From positions 107,867,667 through 107,931,666 of the forward strand of contig OZ005648.1 in the NCBI GenBank assembly GCA_963930645.1: 64,000 bases of DNA, written 5' to 3'. The notes beneath the pieces were generated by a model that was not told the origin of the DNA, did not search any database, and was given only the letters and a program-made list of their open reading frames with translations. The position numbers and the translations under genes were made by a program. Source of the DNA: Salticus scenicus. Its lineage: Eukaryota > Arthropoda > Arachnida > Araneae > Salticidae. Below, one piece after another: positions 34,181 to 46,358 of this stretch. Positions within the stretch are counted from its first letter, which is position 1. Each line of letters opens with the position of its first letter.

Positions 34181-34184
<4 letters not shown>
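33749..34184. mobile_element. TTAA-bounded foldback element (436 bp)
   Basis: Arms of about 165 bp (33749-33915 and 34020-34184) are inverted copies with roughly 85 percent similarity by eye; landmarks are GCCAATGTTATTC and CAATTTATCGCTTTCTAAAA. The element begins TTAAGAGG and ends CCCCTTAA, so TTAA lies at both edges, as with piggyBac-type insertions. The loop carries poly-A and no coding frame. A (TA)n microsatellite follows directly. Confidence 0.8.
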
Positions 34185-34224
<40 letters not shown>

Positions 34225-35137
34225 CTGATATTTATAAACCAAATTTATATGAACTAAATCATTCATATATGTTATGAGTTACAGAGTTAAAAATAATGAT
34301 TTATGATTATATATGTGTGTGTATGTATTATTAGATGCTTTTGAAAGATATATGTATATATTCAAATATAAAAATTTAAAATTTTTAAGATTTTATTTAA
34401 AATTAAAATTTATCTTTATAAGCAATAATAAAAATTTATTAATTTTTAATTTCTTAAAGTATAAGAAGTTTTTAATTAAAAAAATATATATCGTTTTCGC
34501 GATGTCGTGTACACATACTAATAAACTAACAACACTATAAACTGTATCAGTTTTATGATCTTTAGATTTCCATTTCTCACACCTCAAAACGTGTAGAAAT
34601 GTAAAAACAAGCGATGTTGAACATTTTTATCACTGCCTAAGATCCTTATAACTATAGTATGATTTATAATGAAAAATATGTACACCGTAATGTACAGATT
34701 GATAAATATTTTATATTATTGTTAGTAGTAGTAGTAGTATTTTTTTTTTTTAATGGAGATTTATTTAAAAATGTCATACGACGAAACTTTAAAAATGTAA
34801 TTGATTTATTTATACAATGAAATAATTTATTATTAAAAAAACAACTTTTTCTCACTATTACCTAATAATAATTTGAAAGTAATAAACCATATGTGTTTTT
34901 TGTAATTTTAATTTATTTTGTTTAATTTATTTTATTTATTTATTTATATTTATTTATTTTTTTTCATATTTTACCCTTATTTAATTGATATGATACGAAA
35001 CAAAATATATTAATCGATGACAAAACAAAATATATTAATTCCGGGTGACCTTTTTTTCTGCTTACCCTTGGTTGGACCATTTGGTCTGTTCCAACGGGTT
35101 TAAAAAAAAAATGAAAAAACTATAATTTTGCCCACAT

Positions 35138-35169
<32 letters not shown>

Positions 35170-35437
35170 CAATTTTATAAGATATTCTTCGATAAAATTA
35201 AGAAAAATATTAAGCAATTTTTATTTACAAAATTTTTATTTATTTATTTACAAAACAGACAATTTACATAAAAAATTAATTTTATTTTGAGTTATAATTT
35301 TTACAGATAGAAGATTTAACATTATATTCAGATTCTTACTACAGTAGTGCTACAACCAAAAACTAACTGGCATAGATAATATTTGTCAATTCTCCATTAT
35401 ATATTTACTCTCATAAATACTCATTATGGAATATATT
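34185..35437. other. AT-rich stretch with microsatellites
   Basis: (TA)n at 34184-34220, a TAG-trinucleotide run near 34725, and poly-T near 35144-35169. No gene is supported. Confidence 0.5.
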
Positions 35438-35439
35438 GT

Positions 35440-36448
35440 ATGCTAGCAGGCTACGCCAGCTTCGCTGGTCACAATATTTAAATGGATTTTCAAAAGAATT
35501 GGATAAATATTTATTTTTTTACATCACATTATAAATAAAAACTAAAAAAAAAAAAAAAAAAATTACATTGTAATCGCTATAAACATCACTTTGGGTACCC
35601 GCTGCCTATGGTAGCTATTTTCTGTCCGCACTGCATCGGGTTCAGGTTTCCACTGTCTGCAGAAAGCTCTTTCCTGGGCATTTCAATATGGATATTTATT
35701 GACGACAGGTGGATCTGCTATTATTTACAAACGATGATTTTAAATATGACTGTATCTCAGCATCTATTAAATATTTTAGTTTTTGAACTATGTCCCCGCT
35801 ATTTACACTATTTTACAATTTGATTCCGACCAATATAACGAAATAAAATAAAGTAGATATTTTTTTCAAAGGAATTAAAGACATGAGAAACAGATAAATT
35901 TTAATCAGTTTAATCCTAATTACTATATACTACCATTGTTTTCCGATAACTGCTAATAATAATAAAAAAAAAAACTCTTTTAAAGGAATTAATTAAAAAT
36001 GAAAAATAAAAAGTTGTTATACTATAAAAATTATACATAAACATAACAGTTATAAATACATTTTTAAATTTAATATTCTGAATTTATTTTACTGCATTAC
36101 CATTTTATTGTCAATAAATATAATAAGTTAAAAAAAGAAAAAACTTTGTCTTTAAACGAATGTATTAAATAAAAAATAAATAGCATAGTAGCCGTTTATA
36201 AGATACGTAGACGATTACAGTAAAAGTATAAATCTATGAAAAATGAAACAAAAAAGCCAATATTTAAAATCGAAAAAATGTTAATTTAAAAAATTCAAAT
36301 TCGAAAAAATCTCCATGAGGTGCACACCTGCAGGATCCCAGGTACCTATATGCCAAATTTGGAAGCTCTGTGATCAGTAGTGTGAGTGAGCACCAGAGCG
36401 CAGACAGACACACATACACAGACACTTCTCTTTATTTATATAGATAAG
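35440..36448. mobile_element. CTAGCAGGC-ended element, second copy
   Basis: It starts CTAGCAGGCTACGCCAGCTT (35443-35462) followed by CGCTGG. It ends near CCAAATTTGGAAGCTCTGTG, then CAGACAGACACACATACACA and TTATATAGATAAGA (about 36350-36448). Both ends match the style of the element at 16829. A central stretch (35585-35720) is more GC-rich. No coding frame is convincing. Confidence 0.55.
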
Positions 36449-37118
36449 ATTAGAGCCAAGAACTCTGCTGATGGTCATTTTCCAATTAGCAAATGAAATG
36501 CCCCGTCCACCAAAGCTATCATTCACCCGCTTAGACACATTTACCTTAATGCTCGCTGCTTAATCTTATAGATCAGATGTCAATTTTGTATTTAATTTAT
36601 CATACAATAATTCTCATAATGCACATATATTTTAAATTTTTTTCTATTCAGCTATGTTACAGAAATTTTAAATTTTCTATAAATTTAAAAAGATTAAAAA
36701 ACAACCACACGACTTACATTACCCACTATTACACGTATTGTATACATGTTTTGAAGCTATTATATGCATTTTTTGGAATTTTCCAGTAAGAGAAACTTGA
36801 TACACGTATAAAAACATATAAAACAGAGTTTACATAGCAAGTTAAAAAATAAGAAAAAAAAAATCGATTTATTTTTTTAAACACCAATTTCCAAGATTTA
36901 AAATTGAACTACCTAATCAGGATGACCGTTAATATTCCTGTAATAACCCCGTTATACATGAGAAAGGGTATCTAAAATGGATTAATGAAACAATTTTCAA
37001 GAAAATCGTTAGATCCATTTTTGAGATACTAACTTTTACCAAAACTTGATATACACAGTTATTAACCGGAAACAATAATTACATTAAAAAAAAAAAAATC
37101 ATGTTCATTTTTATATAT
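36449..37118. other. AT-rich non-coding stretch
   Basis: No gene or repeat family recognised. Confidence 0.45.
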
Positions 37119-37119
37119 T

Positions 37120-38060
37120 TACTAGCAGGCTTTTGCCCGCTTCGCTGGTCGGTATATTTAAGTGATTTCTTTTTAACTGAATTATTGAAATTTTTCAATA
37201 AATATATTTCGATTGCCGACTATTTTCGTCACAGCTTTAGAATGGGACCTCCTTGGCGATATTAAATATTTTTTGAACTTCTCGAATCTGTACAGCAAAA
37301 CTCTTATTAAGATGTCAGACTCTTAGATGTCAGACTATTTTTAAATATTATTTAGAACACTTGCACGAATATTAAGACTTAGAATTTTCCAATATAAAAA
37401 TTTCGTAAGTTATTGGAAATTTACGAATTTCTTAACATGGCAGAATAGAGCAAAATTTCACATAAACGTCAATCTTGTGGGATATTTTCATCGTAAAGAT
37501 GTCAAACCACTTTCGAAATTTTATTTAGGATACTGGCATGAATATCATAGACTATGATTTTTCCAATTTAAAAAATTCGTAAGTTATTCGGAATTTACGA
37601 TTTACTTAACATGTCAGAATAAGGCAAAATTGAGCATAAACTTCCATTTTGAGGATCATAAATACATTAGACAACTTTTATGATATTTGTTTGAACATGA
37701 TTGAATACAAATATTGTAATAGGAAAATTTCGTAATTTACGATTTTATCAACCTAGCGAAATTGTAAATTTTTCATATAAATATGAATTTTGAGGATTAT
37801 TGCATTGGAAATTGTAGCATGAAAACTAAACAACGGAATTGACCTTGATAAAATAAATTAATAGATTAGAATAAGATAAATATATCGAAGTGAACGGTGG
37901 ATACCCTATTAGGCGGGGATTTCATTCTGTCACTGTATCAAGCTTTGGTCAAATTCATTTCTTTTAACATGATTATAATATGTCTCGCACTAGAGATTTA
38001 CGAGAACATTAATATGATGGGGAACTGAGCAGAGTCCACCTATGCCAACTAGTTAATAAA
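37120..38060. mobile_element. CTAGCAGGC-ended element, third copy, with internal tandem units
   Basis: It starts ACTAGCAGGCTTTTGCCCGC (37126-37145) then TTCGCTGG. Inside, a unit of about 175 bp containing TTCGTAAGTTATT and GGAATTTACGA recurs near 37404, 37577 and, more diverged, 37725. The right edge is unclear; I end it near CTAGTTAATAAA. It belongs with the elements at 16829 and 35440. Confidence 0.5.
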
Positions 38061-38099
38061 TAAATTTGTTTTCTTTTATTAGAATATTTTATTAAATGA

Positions 38100-38112
38100 T
38101 TTTTAAACAGCT

Positions 38113-38144
<32 letters not shown>

Positions 38145-38780
38145 AAGTAATAACTAATAAAGTATAATCAATAGTAATTCTTAAAAGTGATTTATTTTCA
38201 TCATTTACCTTTGAATGGACAAATTATCGGAGACGGAGAAACTTTTTTTTTTTTTTTCTTTTTTGTATCCTCTTTTCGTCACCCCAAATCCACCCCGGGA
38301 GATTTTATCTATCGGTCAGCATTCAGTAAACTCTCCAATCGGATAAGAGACAAGAGATAGCCGTTCCCATAGTCAAACAACTTGACCTTCACCTTACTTT
38401 AAAATTTTTTTTCCTTACATATTTCATTTATATATATGGTAGAGAAAGTAGCTTTTGGACTGCTTTTGGATCAGATTTTCGAGTCTGTGTTATTTTATTT
38501 ACACATTTTGAGGTCGAATCATACAGAAAATCATGTTTTTGTGGTTGGTCTGTGTATGTATATCTCTTGTTTATATCTCTTTACATTAAATTGATTAAAC
38601 AAAAAAAATGTTGATCAAATGTGATCTAACGATGATCAAACGACCTTCATATTTGTTGTTTCTCTCATGGGAGGGGGGATAATTTCCGCAGGATAGAATA
38701 CCGCGGGACTATGCTATGCTTGAAACTGACTGGAAGTGCATTAATTTTTCATACTCAAACGGTAAACGAAGTATTTTTAA
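38100..38780. other. Non-coding stretch with (TA)n and poly-T
   Basis: (TA)n near 38118-38142 and poly-T near 38245. No gene is seen. Confidence 0.45.
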
Positions 38781-39545
38781 CACTTTCCAACAAGATTGAA
38801 AAGTGTTAATGACTTCAGTTGTCTGTCTGTCTGTCCGCGCTCTAACTCCCATAAATATTCTTGGAATTTCTTGAAACTGATATATGTTATTCAAGTTTAC
38901 TATCGAATGTTCCCTATTAAAAATGGAGTGAACACCTTTACTCGTTTGTATACAGGACACCCGAAAGTTTTCCAAAGCATTGTGTCCTATGAGAGGTATT
39001 TCTAAAAACCATATTTTAATACTGTTACTTTATACAAATCTTCATGAAATTGAAATATGTTATTCAAGTCTACTATCGGATGTTCCCCCATTGAAAATGA
39101 AGTAAATACCATCACTAGTTTGTATACAGGGACACCCGAAAGTATTCCTAAGCATTGCGTACTATGAGAGGAATTTCTATAAACCAAATTTGAAGAACTT
39201 TACTTTGCACAAATCTTAATAAAATTAAAATATATATTATTCATATGCACAAAAGAATGCTTTCCATAGAATACAGTATGATTAGCAATAGATTTATAGG
39301 GCCACACAAAAATATTCATTTACATCAATGGATATTATTGAAAATTTGCTGGAATTGCATTTTCTTTTAAATTAATCGTTTTTATCGCTTTCTAAATGTT
39401 TTTAACACTTTCCAGTAAGGTTGAAAAGTGTTAATGATTTCGGTCCGTCTGTCTGTCTAGCCACGCTCTAACTCCCGAAAAATTTCATGGAATTTCTTGA
39501 AACTGATATATAATATTCAAGTTCACTATCGGATTTTCCCGGGGG
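38780..39545. repeat. Repeat family R430: diverged tandem units
   Basis: Units share the order AACACTTTCCAACAAG..GAAAAGTGTTAATGA, GTCTGTCTGTCTGTCC, CTCTAACTCCC, TTTCTTGAAACTGATATAT, TTCAAGTTTACTATCG, GTTCCC, GGACACCCGAAAGT and ATGAGAGGTATTTCTA. Starts are at about 38783 and 39402; the middle part is additionally duplicated (38880-39010 and 39055-39185). The same family occurs at 46190-46358 and 48012-49180. Non-coding. Confidence 0.75.
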
Positions 39546-39857
39546 GGGGGGAATAAAAATGTTCGTTTTATTAGTTTCCTATTTTATTGCAATTTTAATA
39601 TAAGGATGTGTCTATTCTAGATGGTTTCATGAGTTAAAAAGCAAAATACAGATTTTTGAGCGCTTCGCACATTTAAGTCATTAACGGTTACTATAACATG
39701 AGATATTACTTTTATGGGGTCTATCACTATAATTTTTGCATGTGCAATTTGATTTCCATCCTTGTGCACTTTATACCCAAATAACATGGTTAAAATAGTC
39801 GAACTGAATTCTACCAAAACTAAGCTCCATCAGTTGCCGAGAGATTTTACTCTCAAA

Positions 39858-40045
39858 GGGGACATGGGAAGTGCTTAGTTCGAACAAATATCGCATTTGT
39901 AAGCCTAGCTGTTCGGAGTTCTCCATGTTTTTTTTTCCGAAATTTGCCAAATTACGGGCTCAGAAAGACCCTCACTCACAGTGGTCAATCGATCCAGGCC
40001 TAGAACCTTCGAGAAGTCAGTCAGCCTTAATCATCCACACCACAC
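39858..40045 (+). mobile_element. SINE S1, degenerate copy
   Basis: It is recognisable by GTGCTTAGTTCGAAC (head), CTAGCTGTTCGGAGTT, AAATTACGGGCTCAGAAAGACC and CAGGCCTAGAACC, with several deletions relative to better copies. Confidence 0.65.
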
Positions 40046-40099
40046 AAATATCTACCAAAATGTAATTACGAAAACTATTCATACATCGATATCAGGCAG

Positions 40100-40560
40100 A
40101 GGTGGGCAGTATTTTATATACTTGTATTATAGTATATTAGATGTGCATTTGTATATTGTATGTTTAACAATATTTTGAAATGTATTTGTACATTATATCT
40201 AATATACATTTTTCCAAGTCTGTTGTCTATTTTTAAAAACTTAATGTACAATACAAAGTATGTTGTCTCAAAATTCTAATTTCTGAAAAGAAAAAATAAT
40301 AATTGAAAAAAAAAAAAAAAAGGCTCATGTCAGAATTTCATAACGCAATCTCTGTTCAAATCTGCCTTTCTTTCGAAGACCAAGATGTTGATTATTGGCT
40401 CTATAAATTATTCATAAACAATGTGAGGGTCTTTTTTTTTTTTTTTTTTTTTTTTTTTTCCTTTTTCTAAAACGTATTTAATAATCCAATAACATCCAGT
40501 TTAGTATAAAATATTTGGATATTGTTTTTATTTATTTTATTATATTATATTTCATTTACA
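40100..40560. other. AT-rich non-coding stretch
   Basis: Repeated GTATATT-like words near 40115-40215, poly-A near 40308 and poly-T near 40434. No gene is seen. Confidence 0.45.
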
Positions 40561-40572
40561 CAATATATATTT

Positions 40573-41108
40573 TATAACAAAAAAAGTGACGCACCAAGAA
40601 GGAGTAATGCGAACTGGACACAAATTGACATACATACAGATTTTGATGGAATCAAGCACCTATTCATCATTATCATCGTTCCTACGTGCAACTGGTACTT
40701 CAGTGACTTCAAATACCCTTAATAGACGGCTCAGTGAAATGGGGTTGAGCTCAGTCACCGGATCTCTCTTCCACTGAGGACGTTTGGAGCATCATAAAAA
40801 GGGTCCTACAACCAGCTCGGGATTTCACCAATCTAACGCAACAATTGGACAGAATTTGGCACGATACTTCACAGAAGCACAACTGCGTAGATAAGAGACA
40901 GAAGTGGACCAACGCGTTATTGACTTGTTTACTTTGTGAGGCTCTTTCTCTTGATTAAATCATTCAATTTTTCTGAAACTGTAATCAATTGTTTTTCTCT
41001 ACATGTACATGACATCTACCAATTTTTGTCCCATTCGGACCTCCCATTCCACCTCATCTACCAATTTTTGTCCCCACTTCTTCTTGGTGCGTCGCTTTTT
41101 TTGTTATA
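40573..41108 (+). mobile_element. Internally deleted Tc1-like transposon
   Basis: The ends TATAACAAAAAAAGTGACGC and, inverted, TATAACAAAAAAAGCGACGC continue inward (CACCAAGAAG) as terminal inverted repeats. Inside are two pieces of a Tc1-type transposase. The first, about 40640-40775, encodes an HTH-like part (TSVTSNTLNRRLSEMGLSS). The second, about 40778-40935, reads EDVWSIIKRVLQPARDF then LTQQLDRIW, the C-terminal pattern. The catalytic core between them is missing, so the element cannot move itself. Confidence 0.8.
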
Positions 41109-41589
41109 GAGTGCATTTACTTCCTTATACAAAATATGAGGAAGTACATATTATAATCTTGATTTGCGAAATGGATTTTGTGTTTCGCATACCTCAAAAA
41201 TGAAAGATTGCAGAATGTTGTAAATTTATACGTGTGAATATAATATCATGTCTAGTTTTACACCAGCAACATTGGTTTTAATACGAGCTTCCATTTCGGA
41301 GATATCAACGACTTTACACGATTTTTCGTGACTTCTGTATGTACGTACGTATGCGTGTGAATGTGTATCTTGCATAACTGAAAAACGGTTGGACGTAGAA
41401 CGATGCAAATTGATATATTGGTTTGTTATAAAATCTAGCTGTGCATCTTCCTTTTTGGATTTTATGTGACTTTTGACTTTTTGTTTTGGAGATATTTAGG
41501 AAAATTATATTCCTAATGACCAAAAATACAAAAGTTTTGGCAATATATGAACTACCATCATAGAGATTTCAAAAGAATTTAACACTGAT

Positions 41590-42080
41590 ATAGCCCGTAA
41601 TGATATTGTTATGAAAGTTGTCGACATTTTAGCGTGTAGAAATTAATTCTGTGAGACAAAAGCAGGTTCTAGTCAATGAATGCACTTCATTTAATCAATA
41701 TTCAGTCCGTAGATAGAGCTTGCAATGAAATTGATTAAAAATAAAAGTTGTCGACATGTTAGCGCGTAGAAAAAAAATTCTTAAAGACACAAGCAGGTTC
41801 TAGTCGATGAATGCATTTTAATGAATATTCAGCACTTAAATAGAGCTTATAATGATATTGTTATGAAAGTTGTTGACATTTTTGTGTGCAGAAAGGAATT
41901 CTTAAAGACATACGCAGGTTCTAGTCGACGAATGCCTTTCATTTATTGAATATTCAGCGAATAAATATTGCTTGTAATGATATTAATAGAAACGTTGTCG
42001 ACATTTTAGGGTGTAGAAAGTAATTCTTAAAGAAACAGGCAGGTTCTAGTCCACTAATGCATTTTATTTAATTAATATTT
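41590..42080. repeat. Four-copy tandem repeat, about 125-bp unit
   Basis: The words GTTGTCGACAT, GTGTAGAAA, CAGGTTCTAGTC, ATGAATGCA and AATATTCAG recur in order. The TCGACA core lies at 41621, 41751, 41873 (as TTGACA) and 41998, giving spacings of 130, 122 and 125 bp. Copies are diverged; no coding frame. Confidence 0.85.
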
Positions 42081-42239
42081 AGCAAACACTTCAATAAATC
42101 TCTTTTTGTGCTACAAAGATTAATTAATGTTCTTGAATAATTCAATGAAATGGTCATTTTTTTACTACAAAAATCAATAAACATTTTTAAATTTACTACA
42201 GAGCTTAAACTAAGCTAAATTAGGAACAACCGAATATTT

Positions 42240-42528
42240 AGAAGTCTAGATGGAATTTGGTAGCATATACATCAGATTTGTATGCTTGACCACTGCCCAC
42301 TCAATACTAGCTGCCTGTCCGATGCTCCGAAATAAGCGGAATCCAGTGTGGTAGCTAGTTGGGCGGGTAGTTGTTCGAGGGCGCTGCAGTCATATACAGA
42401 TTAGGGACCCTATATATAGAGAGACTGGACATTGACCGAAAGTCGGCCATCTTAGTGCCAGTTCGGAGCGATCCCCGTAGAACGTAATGCTTTTTTCTTC
42501 GCGATTGACGCTTTACTATACAACATAA
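42240..42528. other. GC-richer stretch upstream of the non-LTR element
   Basis: Base composition rises from about 42290 (GCTGCCTGTCCGATGCTCCG, GGGCGGGTAGTTG). It contains TATATATAGAGAGACTGG near 42412. It may be part of the non-LTR element's 5' side or of another repeat. No frame joins it to the RT. Confidence 0.35.
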
Positions 42529-44544
42529 ATGAAAGGAAATTGGGCTAAATTTGTGCAGAAAGTAATGCAGAAGTGGTTTAGTGTCTTGGTCTCGGTGGAT
42601 ATTGCCTCTGCTTACGACTCCGTTTGGCCGGACGGCCTGGCTTTTAAGATGCTGTCAGCGGGCGTTGACGGCCATCTCACGAAATGGTGCCATTCCTTCA
42701 TGCAACGTGCTATCCAGGTTAGGTGGTCGGGAACTTTGTCTGCCCCAGTTTCGTCTTTCGTGGGGGTCCCGCAAGGGGCTGTTCTGTCTCCTTTACTCTT
42801 CTCTTTCTATATGAGTGATATCTTTGAAGCAATTGGTCCTCGGGTTAATGCTGTTGTATATGCGGATGATACCTTCCTTTACGCGTCTGGCCCCTGCCTC
42901 GAAGATATTATGCATGATATTCAGGACACCCTTCATAATCTGGTTCGCTGGTGCAATTACTGGAAGTTGAGTCTCAGCCCTCATAAAAGTGCTGCGATTG
43001 TTTTTTCCAGGAGGAAAATCTCGCCTGATTCTAACCTTCGGCTGCAGGGAGAAGATATTCCCTGGGTGGTCTCCCTTCGTATCCTTGGCCTGTTCTTCGA
43101 TCGGGGTTTGACGTGGGGCAATCACGTCTCTCGTCTCCGTGAGAAAACTGTGAAGAAACTTAACGTTCTGAAGAGCATTAGTCATATTTCTCGGGGTGTT
43201 GGCACCAAAAACCTTCTCAGAATCGCGAATGCTACTGTTGTCAGCTCCCTGTATTTTGGTAACAATGTGTACTCTTTTGCTTGTCCCTCCACTCGGAAGA
43301 GGTTAGAGCCCCTTTTGAATGCTGTGCTTAGGGTGGCTACGGGCCTCCCTCGGTGGACGCCTATCCCCGTTCTTCGCCGGGAAGCTAACTCGCTTACTGT
43401 GGCTAGCCTTCAAGACCTCCATAGGGAACGTTTTTTCATCCGCCACTTTGGTTTAGGTACGAGTTCACCCATTCACTCCTTGATGGATCCCACCAATTTT
43501 GACTCTGGCTCTCCTGGTTCCCTCGTGAGGGTTATTCTTAGTCAGCTTGGTCTGAGTTCTCAGGATTTGTTGCTTTGGATTCAGCCCCCCTATCCTTTGT
43601 GTGACAACATTTCTTTTCTAATTGATACTTTAGACTTCCAGAGCAGGTCTCTCCATCCGGAGCTTGTTCACCAGACTTTCACTGATTATGCTTCTCTACA
43701 TAGCGAGTTTTATCAAATGGCTACTGATGCCTCCAAAACTAGCTCTTGCACTGGCATCGCTGTTTGGGACATGTCTTTGTGCTGTGGACATTCAAAGCAA
43801 ATAGACAATATAAATTCTATCTTTACTGCTGAAACGCTTGCGATTGGTCTGGCCTTGGACCATGCTCCTCTTAAGGGGAAGCTTATCATCTTCTCCGACA
43901 GCAAGTCTGTGATCACCAGCCTCCAGGCTATCAACTATCGCTCGCCAGTTGTGATTACTTGGGTTTACCGCAAGCTGGTCATGGTAGCCAGCCGTCTGAA
44001 CAAGGTTTAGGTGGTTTGGGTACCCGGTCATATGGGTATCCATGGGAATGAAATGGCCGGCATGCTTGCTCGGTCCACCATTTCTGCACCATCCTCGTTC
44101 AGCAAGGTGTCTCCAGAGGACATCTGTCGATACCTTCACACCATTCATAAAAGGGATGATGTCCAAGAGTGGCTCTTAGGGAAATACAGTGTGGTTTTCC
44201 CCTACCTCACCAAATGAAGCTGGGAGCATCGTAAACTTTGTCTGCCCAGAAGAAGTGAAGTCCTCCTCAGCCACCTGCGGACTCGAACCCTCCCCACCCG
44301 GGCTCTCCTCTACAAGCTTCATATGAGTGACTCTCCTCTCTGTCCAACCTGTCAGATTCCAGAAACCTGTGACCATTACCTCCTTGTATGTCGCCGCTAC
44401 GCCTCAGCTCGGCATGATTTGTATAGCAATCTCAATCTCCTTGGTTCTTCGGCTTCCTTCAGCGATTTATGCGATCTAGCCGTCTCTGGAGTTACTCAAG
44501 CTCGCCAGTTGGTGTCCTTTATTCTCAAGTCTGACAGATTCTGA
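42529..44544 (+). pseudogene. RT-RNase H ORF2 remnant with two in-frame stops
   Basis: One frame runs through 2,016 bases, interrupted by TAG at 44008-44010 and TGA at 44215-44217 and ending at 44544. RT landmarks are VDIASAYDSVWPDGL, GVPQGAVLSPLLF and the catalytic YADD at residues 111-114. RNase H shows TDAS (Asp400), AETLAI (Glu435) and FSDSKSV (Asp457). After the first stop the frame continues with WVPGHMGIHGNEMAG, where Gly replaces the Asp usual at the end of this last RNase H motif. After the second stop a C-x2-C-x6-H-x4-C finger (CPTCQIPETCDHYLLVC) follows. The first in-frame ATG is arbitrary because the 5' part is lost. The encoded enzyme is inactive as it stands. Confidence 0.88.
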
Positions 44545-44717
44545 CTTTGGCTCCTTCGTCTTATCCACACGTCCTTAACTGACGATGCAACCATGTATTG
44601 TGTGATTCCTCACAATTAAGATCTTCATCGAACTTGTTTAGGATTATTAGGGGTGTAAAGCCTTGCAGCTATAAACCCCATGCTCTGAGGGTCTCTCCCT
44701 TCAAAACAACAACAACA
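42529..44717 (+). mobile_element. 5'-truncated non-LTR retrotransposon with RT and RNase H
   Basis: The element keeps the reverse transcriptase from its middle onward, an RNase H domain, a C-terminal cysteine-histidine motif, a 3' untranslated part (CTATAAACCCCATGCTCTGA) and a (CAA)n tail at about 44706-44717. The endonuclease and first ORF are absent, as expected for 5' truncation. RNase H after RT points to the I-like group. It is clearly richer in G and C than its surroundings. Confidence 0.85.
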
Positions 44718-44787
44718 ATCTTTTCCACTCACGAGTGGTAAAAGGACAATCTCTATTGGTGAAAATACCAGTGTTTTGCCCTGAGTA

Positions 44788-45693
44788 TAAGACTACTATT
44801 ATATAGTAGTCTTACCTAAGACTCCTATATGATAAGAGCTGGCGCAGTGTCCGCCATTTTCTAGCCCGACTGGGAAAGTGTTGGCGGTAGAAAAAGCTAG
44901 GTTACCTGATTAGCGTCGTTATCGCCTTTCAGCTTCTATACAGATCACGTGAGCTAGAACTTCTTATTACAGCGTCTAGAATAAACAGTGTGGCAATCGC
45001 CTATAACCGTGAAGTTAAAATGATGCTACAAAAATTAAGCTTACCCAGATGTCGCTGTGATCGAAGCTATTGCTCAAATCGAAGACCTGATTGACTTTTC
45101 CCAGTTTCGTCAGTTTAATCACGTGATCTAAGCATATAATTAACCAATAGGGAGTCTCGGTTTTGTTGTCGGGACACTAGCTTCGATTACAATGACATCT
45201 GGTGACAGGCTTAATTTTTTTAGTACAATTTTATTCGCCGCTTTCTACACTGTTTATTCTAGATGCTGTACTTCTTATCACGAAACAAACAAGTTGGCAA
45301 TTTTAAGAACATCGCCAACATTCTCAAAACTGTAACCTTCACGTTAAAATAAATGTAATTTTAAAAGAATTTAAAAACACTAACTTAAAAAAACAGTACA
45401 TTCATATTAAATTTGTCAAACTTTGAAAATTAAATAAAATATGTTGAAAATAAGGAAACCTTTTGCTAAAAAGTTGTGCTTCTGCTCAGGGTATCCGCGA
45501 GCTTCATCTGCAATTTGTAATCCACTTTTTCCTTCTTTCTGGATTAGAAGAAAATATAAACAGGCGGTGCTCTATTCTGGAGTTATTCGTGCAATTTATT
45601 GCCGAAAAACCAACAATAATAAATCGTCATCCGGTCTTGTGGCCTAGAAAATGGCGGATGCGCCAGCCTATCAATGTAGGAGTTCTAGTCTTA
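44788..45693. mobile_element. Foldback element A
   Basis: It begins with a perfect 27-bp palindrome (44788-44814, TAAGACTACTATTATATAG and its mirror). From 44817 a terminal inverted repeat of about 50 bp (TAAGACTCCTATATGATAAG through CGCCATTTTCTAG) is mirrored at 45645-45693. A second pair of long inverted arms lies inside (44970-45068 and 45179-45268, with AGCTTCGAT and AATAAACAGTGT). No transposase. It is flanked by CCTGAGTA (44780-44787) and CCTGAGTT (45694-45701). Confidence 0.75.
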
Positions 45694-45700
45694 CCTGAGT

Positions 45701-45953
45701 TAAGACTACTATAAAACAGGCTGAATCATTGGCCGCCATTGCTAAAACTAAGACTGTTGTATATGACTATTATATGAGATTATATAAGACTATTATATAA
45801 TAGTCTTAGGTTTGACAGTGACTAATTACCATATAAGATTATTATATGAGACTATATAAGACTATTATATAGTAATCTTAAGTTTAGCAATGACGGACAT
45901 GACATACGAATGGCGGCGAATGATTCAGCCTGTTATATAATAGTCTTAACCAA
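45701..45953. mobile_element. MITE B next to element A
   Basis: The left end TAAGACTACTATAAAACAGG then CTGAATCATTGGCCGCCA is mirrored at 45919-45948. Between the ends are several TAAGACTATTATATAATAG palindromes. It is flanked by CCTGAGTT (45694-45701) and CCTGAGTA (45954-45961). The TAAGACTA end is shared with element A, so both belong to one family. Confidence 0.7.
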
Positions 45954-46189
45954 CCTGAGTAGAGTGTTTTGCTCTGAGCGTGACGTCAGCTGCGCTTTCC
46001 TTATTGGAATCAAAATTATGATTGCATGTTCTGTTCAGAAACAACGCACAGGGGATGAATCCCAGATTGTCGCCAATTACCATTTTGCAGTTCTTTTGCG
46101 ATATTAAAGTCACTCATTTTCAACCTTCATTTCCTCGTTTCCTATTTAGTGGTTGATTTGTCGATCGTTGGTAAAGCCCATCTTTCTTT

Positions 46190-46358
46190 TAACCATTTTT
46201 CAACATAAATAAAAAGTGTTTATGACTTCGTCTGTCAGTTTTCCTATCCGTCCTCTGACTACCATAAATACCTATGTAATTTCTTAAAATTGATGTACGT
46301 TATTACAGTTAACTAGAAGACATTCCCTACTGAAAATGGGGTAAATACCTCTATTGTT
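46190..46358. repeat. Repeat R430, first part of an interrupted unit
   Basis: It matches the start of the R430 unit (TTTTTCAACATAAATAAAAAGTGTT, GTCTGTCAG, CATTCCCTACTGAAAATGGGG). It breaks off where other copies continue TTTGTATACAGG. The continuation is found 1.65 kb further on, at 48012. Confidence 0.65.

Noticed and set aside
42793..43185. 130-residue antisense frame over the RT region
   Set aside because: Shadow of the sense RT frame; no independent motif or start context.
45701..45948. Regular short palindromes resembling a CRISPR array
   Set aside because: The repeats are TAAGACTATTATA palindromes within a MITE with terminal inverted repeats; there are no uniform spacers and the genome is eukaryotic.
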